This document shows positions 8,632 to 17,112 of a DNA stretch of 64,000 bases, piece after piece (position 1 is the stretch's first letter; the number at the start of each line of letters is the position of its first letter). The stretch lies in NCBI GenBank assembly GCA_032127875.1, contig JAQBHI010000194.1, positions 62,001 to 126,000 on the forward strand, read 5' to 3'. The notes below the pieces were generated by a model that did not search any database, was not told where the DNA came from, and saw only the letters and a list, made by a program, of their open reading frames with translations. The translations under genes were made by a program, and so were the position numbers. The stretch comes from CADEEV01 sp032127875 (GTDB taxonomy: Bacteria; Acidobacteriota; Vicinamibacteria; Fen-336).

Positions 8632-10989
8632 CTATTGCAGCGCCTGGCACGCGGGGTTCACGTAGCCGAGCGCCTTCAGGTTCTCGCATTGTTCGGGCGT
8701 CGGCCGAGACTCCTCGGCCGACGTCGTTCCGCGTCGGGCCAGGGCGAACGTCCAGTGGTGGAGCATCTGGCGGAAGAAGGCCGCGCGCACCGGCTCGGCT
8801 GCGGCACGACTCGTCGTCTCGCCCGGGTCGGCCTGAAGGTCGAACAGCTCCTCTTCACCGGTGCGCGTATCGTAGATGAACTTGAAGCGCTCGTCGCGTA
8901 ACGCGTAGCGCGGACGGTCCCACACGGTGCGTGACAGCACGACCGGCTTGCCGGGTGCGCCGGCCACGACCGGGAGCAGGCTGCGGCCTTCGAACTGTCG
9001 CTCGGATCCGCCGTCCCCCATCACGCCGAAGATCTCGGCGATCGTCGGCGCCAGGTCGAGCAGATCCACGAGCGCAGCGTTGCGGGCCCCCGCAGGCCCC
9101 GTGCCCTTCGGAAAGCGGACGATCAGCGGCACGTGCATGCTCGGCTCGTAGAGCTGCACGTTGTGGCCGATCCAGGCGTGTTCGAAAAGCCCCTCGCCGT
9201 GGTCTGCGGTCACGATCACGACCGTCTTGTCCCAGAGCTGGCGATCCTCGAGTGAGCGGCGCAGCACGCCCAGCTCGCGGTCCGCATAGGCGAGGTTGCC
9301 GTCGTACAGCCGCCCGAGGTGTTCGATCTCGCCCGGCCGCGGCGCCCGGCGCGCCTGGTTCAGGTCGCCGATCCAGTCGCTCTGCTGGCGTTGTGCCTTG
9401 GAGATCGGACCCGCTGGCCCGAAGCGCGTGTCGAAGGGCGGCTCGGGGTCGTACGGGAAATGCGGCTCGCGAAAGTGCAGGTAGAGGAAGAAGCGCGTGT
9501 GCGAGCGCGAGTCGAGCCAGGGCGGAACCAGCTTCCCGAATCCGTCCGCGCGGCTGCCGAGGTCCTTGAAGATTTCGCGGAAGTCGAGAAAGCCCTGCTC
9601 GAAGCCGAAGGCCGTGCCGGCCACGGCGTTCGCTACGAAGCCGCCGGTCGTGATGCCGCGCGCGCTCAGCAGGTCGGCCAGCGTGAGGCGGCCCTTCGGC
9701 AGTCGCGCCGAGAACGAGACCGCACTGTGATGCCGGTCGGGCGGCTGGGAGGTCCACAGCGAGGCCATCGCGCCGAGCGTGTAGACCGCCGGTGTGAAGG
9801 CTCGCTCGAACACGACACCCTCGGCCGCGATCTTGTCGATCTCCGGCGTCGTGGCGCGCGAGTAGCCGTAGGCGCCGAAGCGCTGGGCGCGCGCCGCGTC
9901 GAGGATGATCAGCACCACGTTCTTGCCCGCGAGAGCGCTGCGCAAGGCGTCGCCACGTGCATTCTCCGCAGCGCTGAAGACCGGCTGCTCGACGGCCGGG
10001 CCCGCGCTGGGGGCCAGGATCCGCGGAGCGACCCAACTGCCCCAGGCGAAGCGCCCCTCGGCGCCACCGCCGACGTGGAGCCCCAGTCGCACGATCTTTC
10101 CCGCTCGCGCGGCGAGCGGCAGCCTGACCTCGCTCGGCTCGGGGTCCTTGCTCCCGACCACGCGTGCCCAGATCTCACGCTGCGGCTGGCCTTCCTCCTC
10201 GACGCTCACGTGGAACGAAACGCTGGCCGCGGCGGCCCGCGCTGCAGGATTGAGGCGCGGCGTGAAGCGCAGCTCCGCCGCCTCGGGTACCCTGAAGGCG
10301 AAGCGCACGACGCTCGGGCCCACGGCGTCGAGGCGCGGAATTCCGGCGACATCGGTCACCGAGAACGGCCGTGGCGCCTCGCGGCTCAGCAGGTCCTCGA
10401 GGGCCACGTCGCCCTGGCCGCCCACGCTCAGGCTGTAGAACGCGGCGGCCAGGCGACGCTTGTCGGGGTTCGACGGGTCGGCGTCGGCCGGCGAGCCGCT
10501 GGCCGCGAAACGGAAGCGCAGACGATTGTCGCCGGCACGCTGAGCAGGCACAGGGAGCTGCAATTGATAACGATAGCGCGTGTCGTTGAGCTTCAGCGTC
10601 GCGATGCGGGCGCCATTCAGGCTCACCTCAGCAGCCTGCCCCCTGAGGCTCTTGTAGGGAGCGATGTCGAGCAGGGCGAAGCGTGGCGCCGGGCCCGGCC
10701 AGGTGAGCGAGACCTCGGCCTCCTCCCCGGCCCAGATGAACGGGTTTCCCGGATCCACCTCGGCCTCCCTGTAGAAGCCCTCGGCGAGGTTGGGTTCGGC
10801 GGCCGGTGTGCCGAACAGGATCATCTCGCGCCCGCACCAGCGCTCCGCCACACCCACGCGCTGCGCAAGATCGACCACGACGAGCTTGGGAGTACCCTGG
10901 CAACCAGCCGATTCGCAGGCGAGCATGGCGCCCACGCCGAGCGCGCCGAGGCCGCGCAGGGCGCCACTCGCAACGCGCTTCTGGCTCAC
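8632..10989 (-). CDS. Alkaline phosphatase/sulfatase-superfamily lipoprotein
   Basis: A 785-residue envelope protein. From a GTG at 10989, 10 bases after the metG stop, it has a short hydrophobic leader with a lipobox-like Cys at residue 25 or 30. Residues about 35-340 look like beta-sandwich domains. The AP-superfamily domain starts at about 358 with NVVLIILDAARAQRFGAYGY (metal ligand D364). It continues with YTLGAMASLWTS, where Thr404 sits in the nucleophile position, and has a TADHGEGLFEH metal site. Sulfatases use Cys or Ser in C/S-x-P-x-R, and that motif is absent. A phosphodiesterase, phosphatase or phospho-group transferase is therefore as likely as a sulfatase. An open frame runs to 11100 but would overlap metG by 101 bases. 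Substrate is unknown. Confidence 0.8.
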   Translation of the reverse strand: MSQKRVASGALRGLGALGVGAMLACESAGCQGTPKLVVVDLAQRVGVAERWCGREMILFGTPAAEPNLAEGFYREAEVDPGNPFIWAGEEAEVSLTWPGPAPRFALLDIAPYKSLRGQAAEVSLNGARIATLKLNDTRYRYQLQLPVPAQRAGDNRLRFRFAASGSPADADPSNPDKRRLAAAFYSLSVGGQGDVALEDLLSREAPRPFSVTDVAGIPRLDAVGPSVVRFAFRVPEAAELRFTPRLNPAARAAAASVSFHVSVEEEGQPQREIWARVVGSKDPEPSEVRLPLAARAGKIVRLGLHVGGGAEGRFAWGSWVAPRILAPSAGPAVEQPVFSAAENARGDALRSALAGKNVVLIILDAARAQRFGAYGYSRATTPEIDKIAAEGVVFERAFTPAVYTLGAMASLWTSQPPDRHHSAVSFSARLPKGRLTLADLLSARGITTGGFVANAVAGTAFGFEQGFLDFREIFKDLGSRADGFGKLVPPWLDSRSHTRFFLYLHFREPHFPYDPEPPFDTRFGPAGPISKAQRQQSDWIGDLNQARRAPRPGEIEHLGRLYDGNLAYADRELGVLRRSLEDRQLWDKTVVIVTADHGEGLFEHAWIGHNVQLYEPSMHVPLIVRFPKGTGPAGARNAALVDLLDLAPTIAEIFGVMGDGGSERQFEGRSLLPVVAGAPGKPVVLSRTVWDRPRYALRDERFKFIYDTRTGEEELFDLQADPGETTSRAAAEPVRAAFFRQMLHHWTFALARRGTTSAEESRPTPEQCENLKALGYVNPACQALQ

Positions 10990-10999
10990 CCCGAACGGC

Positions 11000-12964
11000 C
11001 TACTTGATCTTGGTTCCAGGGGCGACGTCCGCCTCGAACGTGGTGAGAACGGCCTTGCCGCCGAGGTCGGCCGCGAGCACCATGCCGTTCGATTCGACAC
11101 CCATCAGCTTCGCCGGCTTGAGGTTCGCAACCAGCGCGATCTTCTTCCCGACGAGCGCCTCGGGCGCGTACGACTCGGCGATGCCCGCGACGACCTGGCG
11201 CTGCTCCGTGCCCAGGTCCACTTGCAGCTTGATCAGCTTCTTCGAGCCCGCGATCTTCTCCGCCGTGAGGATCTGCGCGACCCGCAACTCGACCCTGGCG
11301 AAGTCGCTGATGTCGATCTTGTTCCCGGCAGGCGCAGCGGCCGGAGTGGCCACAGGCGGCGGCGCGGCGAGACCGGCAGCGGAAGGGGGCGGAACGGGCT
11401 CGTCAGACACGGTGGTCTCCTTCTTGGGTTTCTCGAGGCGAGGGAAGAGCGGCTCGAGGAGGCCTAGCGCGCTGCCGGGTTCGAGCCGGCCCCAGGCGAG
11501 GTCTTCGGGTGCGGGCTGCGTATTCTCGAGACCCAGCATGCCGAGGATCCGCGAGCTGGCGCGCGGCGTCACGGGTGAAATCAGGACGGCGATCCGGCGC
11601 ACGTCCTCCAGCAGGCGGTACAGGAAGTCGGCAAGTTCGACGCGACGGTCCGGATCCTTCGCGACTACCCAGGGCGCGAAGCCGACGATCGCCAGGTTGG
11701 CCGCACTCACCTGCGCGCCGATCTCGGTGAGAGCCCCGCTGAAGTCCAGGGCCTCGTAACGAGCCAGCACGCCGCCCAGCGGATCCGGACCGGGGGCCTG
11801 CGCCGGTCGCGGCGGCACGCGTCCGTCGCAGTACTTCTGCAGCATGGTGAGGGCGCGCGACACCAGGTTGCCCAGGTCGTTGGCGAGATCGGCGTTGTAG
11901 CGCGTCACGAACGCGGCGTCGGTGAAGTCCCAGTCGTGGCCGTAGACACCCTCGCGCAGCAGGAAGTAGCGGGCAGCGTCGGAGCCGTACTCGGCGACCA
12001 GCGCCACCGGATCGATCACGTTGCCGGTGGTCTTGCTGAGCTTCTTGCCGTTCTTCGTGATGTGCCCCTGGACGAACTCGCGCGTCGGCACCGGCACCCC
12101 GGCCGCGTGCAGGATGGCCGGCCAGTAAAGGCAGTGAAAACGGATGATGTCCTTGCCGATCAAGTGCATCCGCTCGCCGCCGCCGGCCCAATAATGACGA
12201 TACGGCTCGGCGTCGTCGGCGAAGCCGAGTGCGGTGATGTAGTTCGAAAGCGCGTCCACCCAGACGTAGAGCACATGATCGGGCTGCTCGGGGACCGGAA
12301 TGCCCCACTTCACTCGCGCGCGGCTGACGCTGAAGTCCTTGAGACCCTGGGCCAGGACGCCGAGCACCTCGTTCTTCCGACCCTCGGGCTCGATCCGGAT
12401 CCGGTCGGCTTCGATCTCGGTGCGAAGCCACGGCTCGTAGGCCGAAAGCCGGAAGAAGAAGTTCTCCTCCTCGGTCCATTCGCAGGGCAGCTCGTGGTCG
12501 GGGCAGACGTTGCCGGGCTGGCGCAGCTCCTCCTCGTCCTTGAAGGCCTCGCAGCGCGGACAGTACCAGCCGGCGTACTTGTCGCGATACACCGCGTCGC
12601 GACCGTCGGGCGTCCTGGCCTTCACCAGCCGCGCCCACAGCGCCAGCACGCCGCGCCGGTGTAGTTCCTCGGTGGTGCGGATGAAGCGATCGTAGCGGAT
12701 CTCGTAGCGCTCCCACAGCTCGCGGAATTTCGCGGCGATCTGGTCGCAGTGCTGTTGTTCGGGGATGCCCTTGTCGCGAGCGATGCGCTCGATGTTCTGG
12801 CCGTGCTCGTCGGTGCCGGTCAGCAGGTAGGCGTCGTGGCCCTGCAGCTTGCGCGCCCGCGTCAGGGCATCGGCCGCGATCGTGGTGTAGGCGTGACCCA
12901 CGTGGGGAATGTCGTTGACGTAGTAGATCGGCGTCGAGACGAAGAAGCTTCGGCGTTCGGTCAT
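11000..12964 (-). CDS. metG: Methionine-tRNA ligase with C-terminal tRNA-binding domain
   Basis: A 654-residue class I aminoacyl-tRNA synthetase that charges tRNA-Met. HVGHAY (HIGH-type) lies near residue 21 and GKKLSKTTGN (KMSKS-type) near 300. A Zn-knuckle segment is visible as YCPRCEAF and VCPDHELPC. After a Pro/Ala-rich linker the last 110 residues form the EMAP/Trbp111 OB domain (DFARVELRVAQIL, NLKPAKLMGVESNGMVLAA) that dimerises and grips tRNA. The ATG at 12964 overlaps the larC stop as ATGA. An upstream in-frame extension to 13177 lies wholly inside larC and is rejected. Cytoplasmic and essential. Confidence 0.96.
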   Translation of the reverse strand: MTERRSFFVSTPIYYVNDIPHVGHAYTTIAADALTRARKLQGHDAYLLTGTDEHGQNIERIARDKGIPEQQHCDQIAAKFRELWERYEIRYDRFIRTTEELHRRGVLALWARLVKARTPDGRDAVYRDKYAGWYCPRCEAFKDEEELRQPGNVCPDHELPCEWTEEENFFFRLSAYEPWLRTEIEADRIRIEPEGRKNEVLGVLAQGLKDFSVSRARVKWGIPVPEQPDHVLYVWVDALSNYITALGFADDAEPYRHYWAGGGERMHLIGKDIIRFHCLYWPAILHAAGVPVPTREFVQGHITKNGKKLSKTTGNVIDPVALVAEYGSDAARYFLLREGVYGHDWDFTDAAFVTRYNADLANDLGNLVSRALTMLQKYCDGRVPPRPAQAPGPDPLGGVLARYEALDFSGALTEIGAQVSAANLAIVGFAPWVVAKDPDRRVELADFLYRLLEDVRRIAVLISPVTPRASSRILGMLGLENTQPAPEDLAWGRLEPGSALGLLEPLFPRLEKPKKETTVSDEPVPPPSAAGLAAPPPVATPAAAPAGNKIDISDFARVELRVAQILTAEKIAGSKKLIKLQVDLGTEQRQVVAGIAESYAPEALVGKKIALVANLKPAKLMGVESNGMVLAADLGGKAVLTTFEADVAPGTKIK

Positions 12965-14160
12965 GAAGGCTTCGCGTCCCCGGCGCGATGCGCCGCGATA
13001 GCCGCGGCCCACACCTCTTTCGCCGGCACGCCGTGCCGCTCCGCCGCACGCTGGCAATCGTCGAACTCGGGCTGGGCGTTCATCAGCCGCTGGCCGCGGC
13101 GGCCCAGCTTCACGCCGATCGGGCCGTAGGCCGTCTCCACCGTGACGTGCTCGCGCGCCAGCAGCGTCCGCTGCCATTCCTGGTAGCGCACCCCGAGCGT
13201 CGTCGTCTCGCGAAACAGCAGCTCCTCGATCGCCTCGCGCCGCGCTGGCTCGGCCACGATGCTGACGAGCACACCGGGCCTGCCCTTCTTCATCTGCACG
13301 GGCGTGTAGTACGCGTCGAGGGCTCCCGCGGCCAGCAAATGGTCGATCAGCGGCCCGAACATCTGCGGCGACATGTCGTCGATCTCGGCCTCGATCACCA
13401 GCACCCTCTGGCCGCTGCCGGTCTCCTCTTCGCCGACGATCAGCCGCAGCACGTTGGGACGATCGTGGGGATCGCGCGAGCCGGCGCCGTGGCCGACCTG
13501 CTCGAGCTTGAGCAGCGGCAGATGCCCATAGCAGGAGGCATAGCTGGTGACGAGCAGGGCGCCCGTCGGGGTCAACAGTTCGCCTTCGCCCGCGCCATAC
13601 GTCGGCACACCCTTCACCAAGAGCGCCGTGGCCGGCGGGGGCACCGCAAACGTGCCATGCGAGATGCTGACGCTGCCGGTGCCGAGATTGAGTGGCGACG
13701 ACACGAAGCGATCCGCGCGCAGCCAGGCGAGTCCCAGTACTCCCCCGATGACGTCCACGATCGAATCCACGGCGCCGACCTCGTGGAAGTGCACGTCCTC
13801 GGGCTGCATGCCATGGACCTCCGCCTCGGCCACAGCCAGCCTGTGAAACAGCGCCGCCGACTTGGCCTTGATCTCGGCCTCGAGCTGGCTCTTCTCGAGC
13901 AGCAGGAGGATCTCCCGGAGCCCCCGCTCCGGCGCTCCGTGGGCGTGTCCGTGTTCGTGCCCGTCCACGATCACGTCGACCTTCGTCGCATGTAATCCCG
14001 CACGATGCACGCGCCTGGCTTCGAGCCGATAGCCCGGGAGCGGCAGTTTGCCCAGTTCCTCGCGCAGCACCTCGATCGGCAGGCCCAGGTCCACGAGCGC
14101 ACCGAGCAGCATGTCACCCGACGCGCCCGAGGCGCAGTCGAAATACACGATCCGGCTCAC
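12961..14160 (-). CDS. larC: Nickel-pincer cofactor nickel insertase LarC
   Basis: A 399-residue protein of the LarC family, which inserts nickel into the pyridinium bis-thiocarboxylate mononucleotide cofactor used by lactate racemase and related LarA enzymes. The N-terminus YFDCASGASGDMLLGAL and the middle block VHFHEVGAVDSIVDVIGG are diagnostic. Residues about 66-76 form a metal-rich linker with four His (DGHEHGHAHG). The C-terminal domain includes IDDMSPQMFGPL and MKKGRPG. Lactobacillus larC is split and joined by programmed frameshift; here it is one uninterrupted frame. The GTG start overlaps the radC stop as GTGA. No larA, larB or larE is in the window, so the client enzyme is elsewhere or the role differs. 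Confidence 0.93.
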   Translation of the reverse strand: MSRIVYFDCASGASGDMLLGALVDLGLPIEVLREELGKLPLPGYRLEARRVHRAGLHATKVDVIVDGHEHGHAHGAPERGLREILLLLEKSQLEAEIKAKSAALFHRLAVAEAEVHGMQPEDVHFHEVGAVDSIVDVIGGVLGLAWLRADRFVSSPLNLGTGSVSISHGTFAVPPPATALLVKGVPTYGAGEGELLTPTGALLVTSYASCYGHLPLLKLEQVGHGAGSRDPHDRPNVLRLIVGEEETGSGQRVLVIEAEIDDMSPQMFGPLIDHLLAAGALDAYYTPVQMKKGRPGVLVSIVAEPARREAIEELLFRETTTLGVRYQEWQRTLLAREHVTVETAYGPIGVKLGRRGQRLMNAQPEFDDCQRAAERHGVPAKEVWAAAIAAHRAGDAKPS

Positions 14161-14873
14161 AGCGCGGCGCGCTCTTTCAGGCTCACGAAGCGGCCGGCGC
14201 CCAGGATCACGTGATCCAGAACCTCGATCCCGAGAAGCGTTCCGGCAGAGGCGAGCCGGCGAGTCAAGGCCAGGTCTTCAGCCGAAGGCTCAGGATCGCC
14301 GGAAGGATGGTTGTGGAAGAGCACGATCGCGGCCGCCCGGCTCGCGATCGCCTCCTGGAACACCTCGCGTGGATGCACCAGGCTCGACGTGAGGCAGCCG
14401 ACCGAGACCACCGCTTCCTTCTTGAGACGATGCCGGACATCAAGTGCCAGCAGGCCGAAGGTCTCGACGGGCCGCGCCGCATAGCGCGGCAGCAGGAAGC
14501 GCGCGCTGTCGGCTGGTGTGTGGAAGGTGGGCTGCGGGCTCGTGCCCTCCGACGCGAGCCGGCCGCCCAGCTCGAGCGCGGCGATCAGCCGGGTCGCCTT
14601 GGCGCGGCCGAGACCGGGCTCGGCCTCCAGCTCCTCGAGCGAACGGCCGGCCAGGGGCCGCAGGCCCGACGTCAACAGGCGCTCGGCCACCTCCAGGGCC
14701 GAGGCACCCACCGAGCCCGTGCCGAGCAGCAGCGCCACCAACTCGCGATTCGACAGCGCGCTCGCGCCGTGCCGCGCCATGCGCTCGCGCGGCCGCTCCT
14801 CGGGAGCGAGGTCCTTCAGGCGCCGGGGCCGGGGTCCCGCCAAAGAACGGTCGTAGAGAGTGGAACTTCCCAT
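14157..14873 (-). CDS. radC: RadC-family JAB/MPN protein
   Basis: A 238-residue protein of the RadC (DUF2466) family. An N-terminal helix-hairpin-helix region (about 60-100, LGRAKATRLIAALELG) precedes a JAMM/MPN+ metalloprotease-like domain. Its zinc motif is FHNHPSGDPEPSAED (His-x-His-x7-Asp). Despite the name, a role in recombination repair is not established, and the biochemical function is unsettled. It is first gene of a minus-strand unit that continues into larC, metG, an AP-superfamily lipoprotein and an M28 peptidase. A good promoter lies 19-48 bases upstream. No clear Shine-Dalgarno site precedes the ATG. Confidence 0.94.
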   Translation of the reverse strand: MGSSTLYDRSLAGPRPRRLKDLAPEERPRERMARHGASALSNRELVALLLGTGSVGASALEVAERLLTSGLRPLAGRSLEELEAEPGLGRAKATRLIAALELGGRLASEGTSPQPTFHTPADSARFLLPRYAARPVETFGLLALDVRHRLKKEAVVSVGCLTSSLVHPREVFQEAIASRAAAIVLFHNHPSGDPEPSAEDLALTRRLASAGTLLGIEVLDHVILGAGRFVSLKERAAL

Positions 14874-14891
14874 GTCGCTCGCAAAGCAACT

Positions 14892-14921
14892 AGCTTATTC
14901 GCCGCGTCTGCGCGGCGTCAA
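14892..14921 (-). promoter_or_regulatory. Promoter of the radC operon
   Basis: On the minus strand TTGACG (14921-14916) and TAAGCT (14897-14892) are 18 bases apart. This is a near-consensus vegetative promoter that would start transcription about 12 bases before the radC ATG. It lies back to back with the -10 of the divergent CPBP protease gene. The spacer holds a small GCCGCG-TCTG-CGCGGC inverted repeat. Confidence 0.6.
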
Positions 14922-14933
14922 CAAACCGCGGCC

Positions 14934-14939
14934 TATAAT
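14934..14939 (+). promoter_or_regulatory. Consensus -10 (TATAAT) before the CPBP protease gene
   Basis: A perfect TATAAT ends 9 bases before the GTG start at 14949. No good -35 is visible at the normal distance. Transcription would begin at or just before the start codon, which suggests a leaderless mRNA. The region overlaps the divergent radC promoter, so the two genes may share regulation. Confidence 0.5.
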
Positions 14940-14948
14940 GCCCGCCCA

Positions 14949-15779
14949 GTGAGCAAGGCCAGGTCCAAAGCGGCGCGCCAGCTTCCGCCCTGGGCCGCGC
15001 CCCTGGTAGTGATCGTCGGCTACTCGCTGATGAACCTGGGCGCGCTGCTGCTCCGTCACCTCGGCATGCGTTCGTTCCTGGTAGGCTCGGAATTGTTGCT
15101 CGCGCTGCCGTCGCTGCTGGCGCTGGCGCTGGCCCGCGTGCCGGTGCGCGAGGCTCTGGGCCTGCGTGGCCTCGACCGCAAGGCGACCGCCGTGTGCATC
15201 GCTCTCGGCGTGGCGTTCTGGGCGGCGAGCCTGGGCCTCTTCGAGCTGCAGTACACCGTCTGGAAGCCTCCACCGGGATATCTCGAAGGCTTCGAGCGGC
15301 TTCACGAGCTGCTCAAACCCAGCGGCCCGCTGGACGCCATCGTGTCGCTCGCGGCCATCGCCTTCGCCCCTGCGATCTGCGAGGAAATCGTCTTCCGCGG
15401 TACCGCCCTGCCGGCCCTCGTGCCACGGCTGGGGGCGTGGGGCGCGGCGCTGGGCTCGGCTGCGCTGTTCGGACTGATTCACGTGGATGCGGCCGGGGCG
15501 GGAGCCTCGTTCTACCGCGTGCCCTTTGCGTTCGTGGTGGGGCTGGGCCTCGCGGGCCTGCGAATCCGCACCGGGAGCCTGTGGTCGACGATCGCCGCGC
15601 ACGCCACGCTCAACGGGATCACGTTTTTCGCCGCTCCCCTGGCCCAACCGACGAACGGCGTCCTGCCCGACCCGGAGCCGCTCTTGGCCTTGGCCCTACT
15701 GGCGGCGGGATCGATTGCGGCCGGCTGGCTCTTCAGGTATCTCGAGGATCCGTTGACTCCCTTGGAGCGGCCCGCATAA
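14949..15779 (+). CDS. CPBP-family intramembrane metalloprotease
   Basis: A 276-residue polytopic membrane protein with about seven or eight hydrophobic segments. The CPBP (Abi/CAAX protease-like) signature is present: motif 1 EEIVFRGTALPAL (paired Glu plus Arg, about 142-154), motif 2 FGLIHVDA (His, about 180) and a third motif around HATLNGITFF. Family members cleave prenylated or other membrane substrates; some give bacteriocin immunity. The GTG at 14949 follows a TATAAT box by 9 bases and has no Shine-Dalgarno site. The longer open frame upstream is antisense to radC and is discarded. Its stop codon TAA forms part of the -10 element of the next gene. Confidence 0.88.
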   Translation: MSKARSKAARQLPPWAAPLVVIVGYSLMNLGALLLRHLGMRSFLVGSELLLALPSLLALALARVPVREALGLRGLDRKATAVCIALGVAFWAASLGLFELQYTVWKPPPGYLEGFERLHELLKPSGPLDAIVSLAAIAFAPAICEEIVFRGTALPALVPRLGAWGAALGSAALFGLIHVDAAGAGASFYRVPFAFVVGLGLAGLRIRTGSLWSTIAAHATLNGITFFAAPLAQPTNGVLPDPEPLLALALLAAGSIAAGWLFRYLEDPLTPLERPA

Positions 15780-15782
15780 ACT
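15753..15782 (+). promoter_or_regulatory. Promoter of the subtilase gene, inside the CPBP gene end
   Basis: TTGACT (15753-15758), 18 bases, then TAAACT (15777-15782), in which the first three bases are the CPBP stop codon. The ATG of the protease gene begins 8 bases after the -10, so the transcript would start at or next to the ATG and be leaderless. There is no ribosome-binding site in the gap, which supports this reading. Confidence 0.55.
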
Positions 15783-15789
15783 GCCGTTC

Positions 15790-17112
15790 ATGAAGCGCCT
15801 GCCGATCGTCCTCGCCCTGGGGGCCGTGCTGATGCCGTCGCCCACCCCGCTGCGCGCCACCTCGGTGGTGCGCGCCGTTCGCTACCGGGTGCCTCTGCGC
15901 GAGGCGTTCAAGCCGGGCGAGGTGATCGTGAAGTTCCAGGCCGCCGCGACCCGGAGCGTCGCCGAGCGCGCGATCCGGGAGGCCGGCGGCCTGCGAGCGC
16001 GCCTGTCTCTCACCGGCGGGCACTATCTCGTGACGCTCGACGACGGCGTGAGCGTGCCCGACGCCGTCGCTCACTTCCGGGCGATGCGCGAGGTCGAGTA
16101 TGCCGAAGCCAACGGCGTCGTGCGCGCCACCTTCAACCCGAACGACGCCTTCTTCCGCTTCCAATGGAACTTCCGAAGCATCGGGGCGGAGCGGACCTGG
16201 GACATCCAGAGGGGCACGGCCGCCGTGGCGGTGGCCGTTGTCGACACGGGCATCGCCTACGAGGACTTTGGCGTCTTCCGGCGCGCTCCCGATTGGGGCA
16301 ACCGCGTGTTCTTGCAAGGCTTCGACTTCGTGAACGGCGATACGCACGCCAACGACGACGACGGTCATGGCACCCACGTCGCTTCCACCATCGGCGAGGC
16401 CACGAACAACGGCGAGGGCGTCGCGGGTATCGCTTTCGACTGCGCGCTGATGCCCGTCAAGGTGCTCGATGCCGACGGCCGCGGCTTCTTCAGCGACGTC
16501 GCCGCCGGTGTCGACTACGCCACCAACTTCGAGCAAGGCGGCCAGCACCCCGTGAAGGTGATCAACATGAGTCTGGGCGGGCCGTCGGCGAGCGAGACGC
16601 TCCGACGCGCGATCGATCGCGCCGTGGCGGCCGGGATCGTGGTCGTGGCGGCGGCCGGAAACGACGGCGGGGCCAGTGTCGACTTCCCCGCCGCGTTTCC
16701 GAACGTGATCGCGGTGGGTGCCGTGGACCTGCGCAAGCTCAAGACAGGCTACTCGAACTTCGGCAGCGGGCTCGACTTCGTGGCGCCGGGCGGCGACCTC
16801 GATCGCGACGACGACGGGGATGGCGATCCCGACGGCATCCTGCAGCAGACCTTCGATCCGACCACCGCTCGCGTCGAGGGGCGCTACGACGACTTCGCAT
16901 ACTTCTACTTCGACGGCACCAGCCAGGCGACGCCCCACGTGGCGGCCGCAGCGGCGCTGCTGATCTCGCAAGGCATAACGGATCCAGCCGCGGTGCGCGC
17001 GGCGCTCGAACAGAGCGCCGAGGACCTGGGGCCGCCGGGAAGAGACGATTCGTACGGGCACGGGCTGATCAAGCCCGCCGACGCCCTGAAGGGCCTGGGG
17101 CTCGGACAGTGA
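15790..17112 (+). CDS. Secreted subtilisin-like serine protease (S8)
   Basis: A 440-residue exported endopeptidase. Residues 1-23 form a signal peptide (cleavage near LRA-T). Residues about 40-112 resemble an inhibitor I9-like propeptide (GEVIVKFQ, VEYAEANGV). The catalytic domain carries D152 (AVVDTGIAY), H193 (DGHGTHVAS), N291 (AAGND) and S378 (DGTSQATPHVAAAAALL). An acidic insert at about 335-349 (DLDRDDDGDGDPDG) looks like a calcium-binding loop. The protein ends soon after the catalytic fold, with no C-terminal sorting domain. Its stop overlaps the start of a beta-barrel protein gene (GTGA), so the two are likely co-expressed. Confidence 0.93.
   Translation: MKRLPIVLALGAVLMPSPTPLRATSVVRAVRYRVPLREAFKPGEVIVKFQAAATRSVAERAIREAGGLRARLSLTGGHYLVTLDDGVSVPDAVAHFRAMREVEYAEANGVVRATFNPNDAFFRFQWNFRSIGAERTWDIQRGTAAVAVAVVDTGIAYEDFGVFRRAPDWGNRVFLQGFDFVNGDTHANDDDGHGTHVASTIGEATNNGEGVAGIAFDCALMPVKVLDADGRGFFSDVAAGVDYATNFEQGGQHPVKVINMSLGGPSASETLRRAIDRAVAAGIVVVAAAGNDGGASVDFPAAFPNVIAVGAVDLRKLKTGYSNFGSGLDFVAPGGDLDRDDDGDGDPDGILQQTFDPTTARVEGRYDDFAYFYFDGTSQATPHVAAAAALLISQGITDPAAVRAALEQSAEDLGPPGRDDSYGHGLIKPADALKGLGLGQ

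Noticed and set aside
12965..13177. In-frame upstream extension of metG
   Set aside because: It lies inside larC, adds no conserved residues, and the ATGA overlap at 12961-12964 is a better start.
16164..17109. Plus-strand frame running from inside the subtilase gene into the beta-barrel gene
   Set aside because: The first 315 codons are an Arg-rich out-of-frame reading of the protease; the real gene starts at the GTG at 17109.
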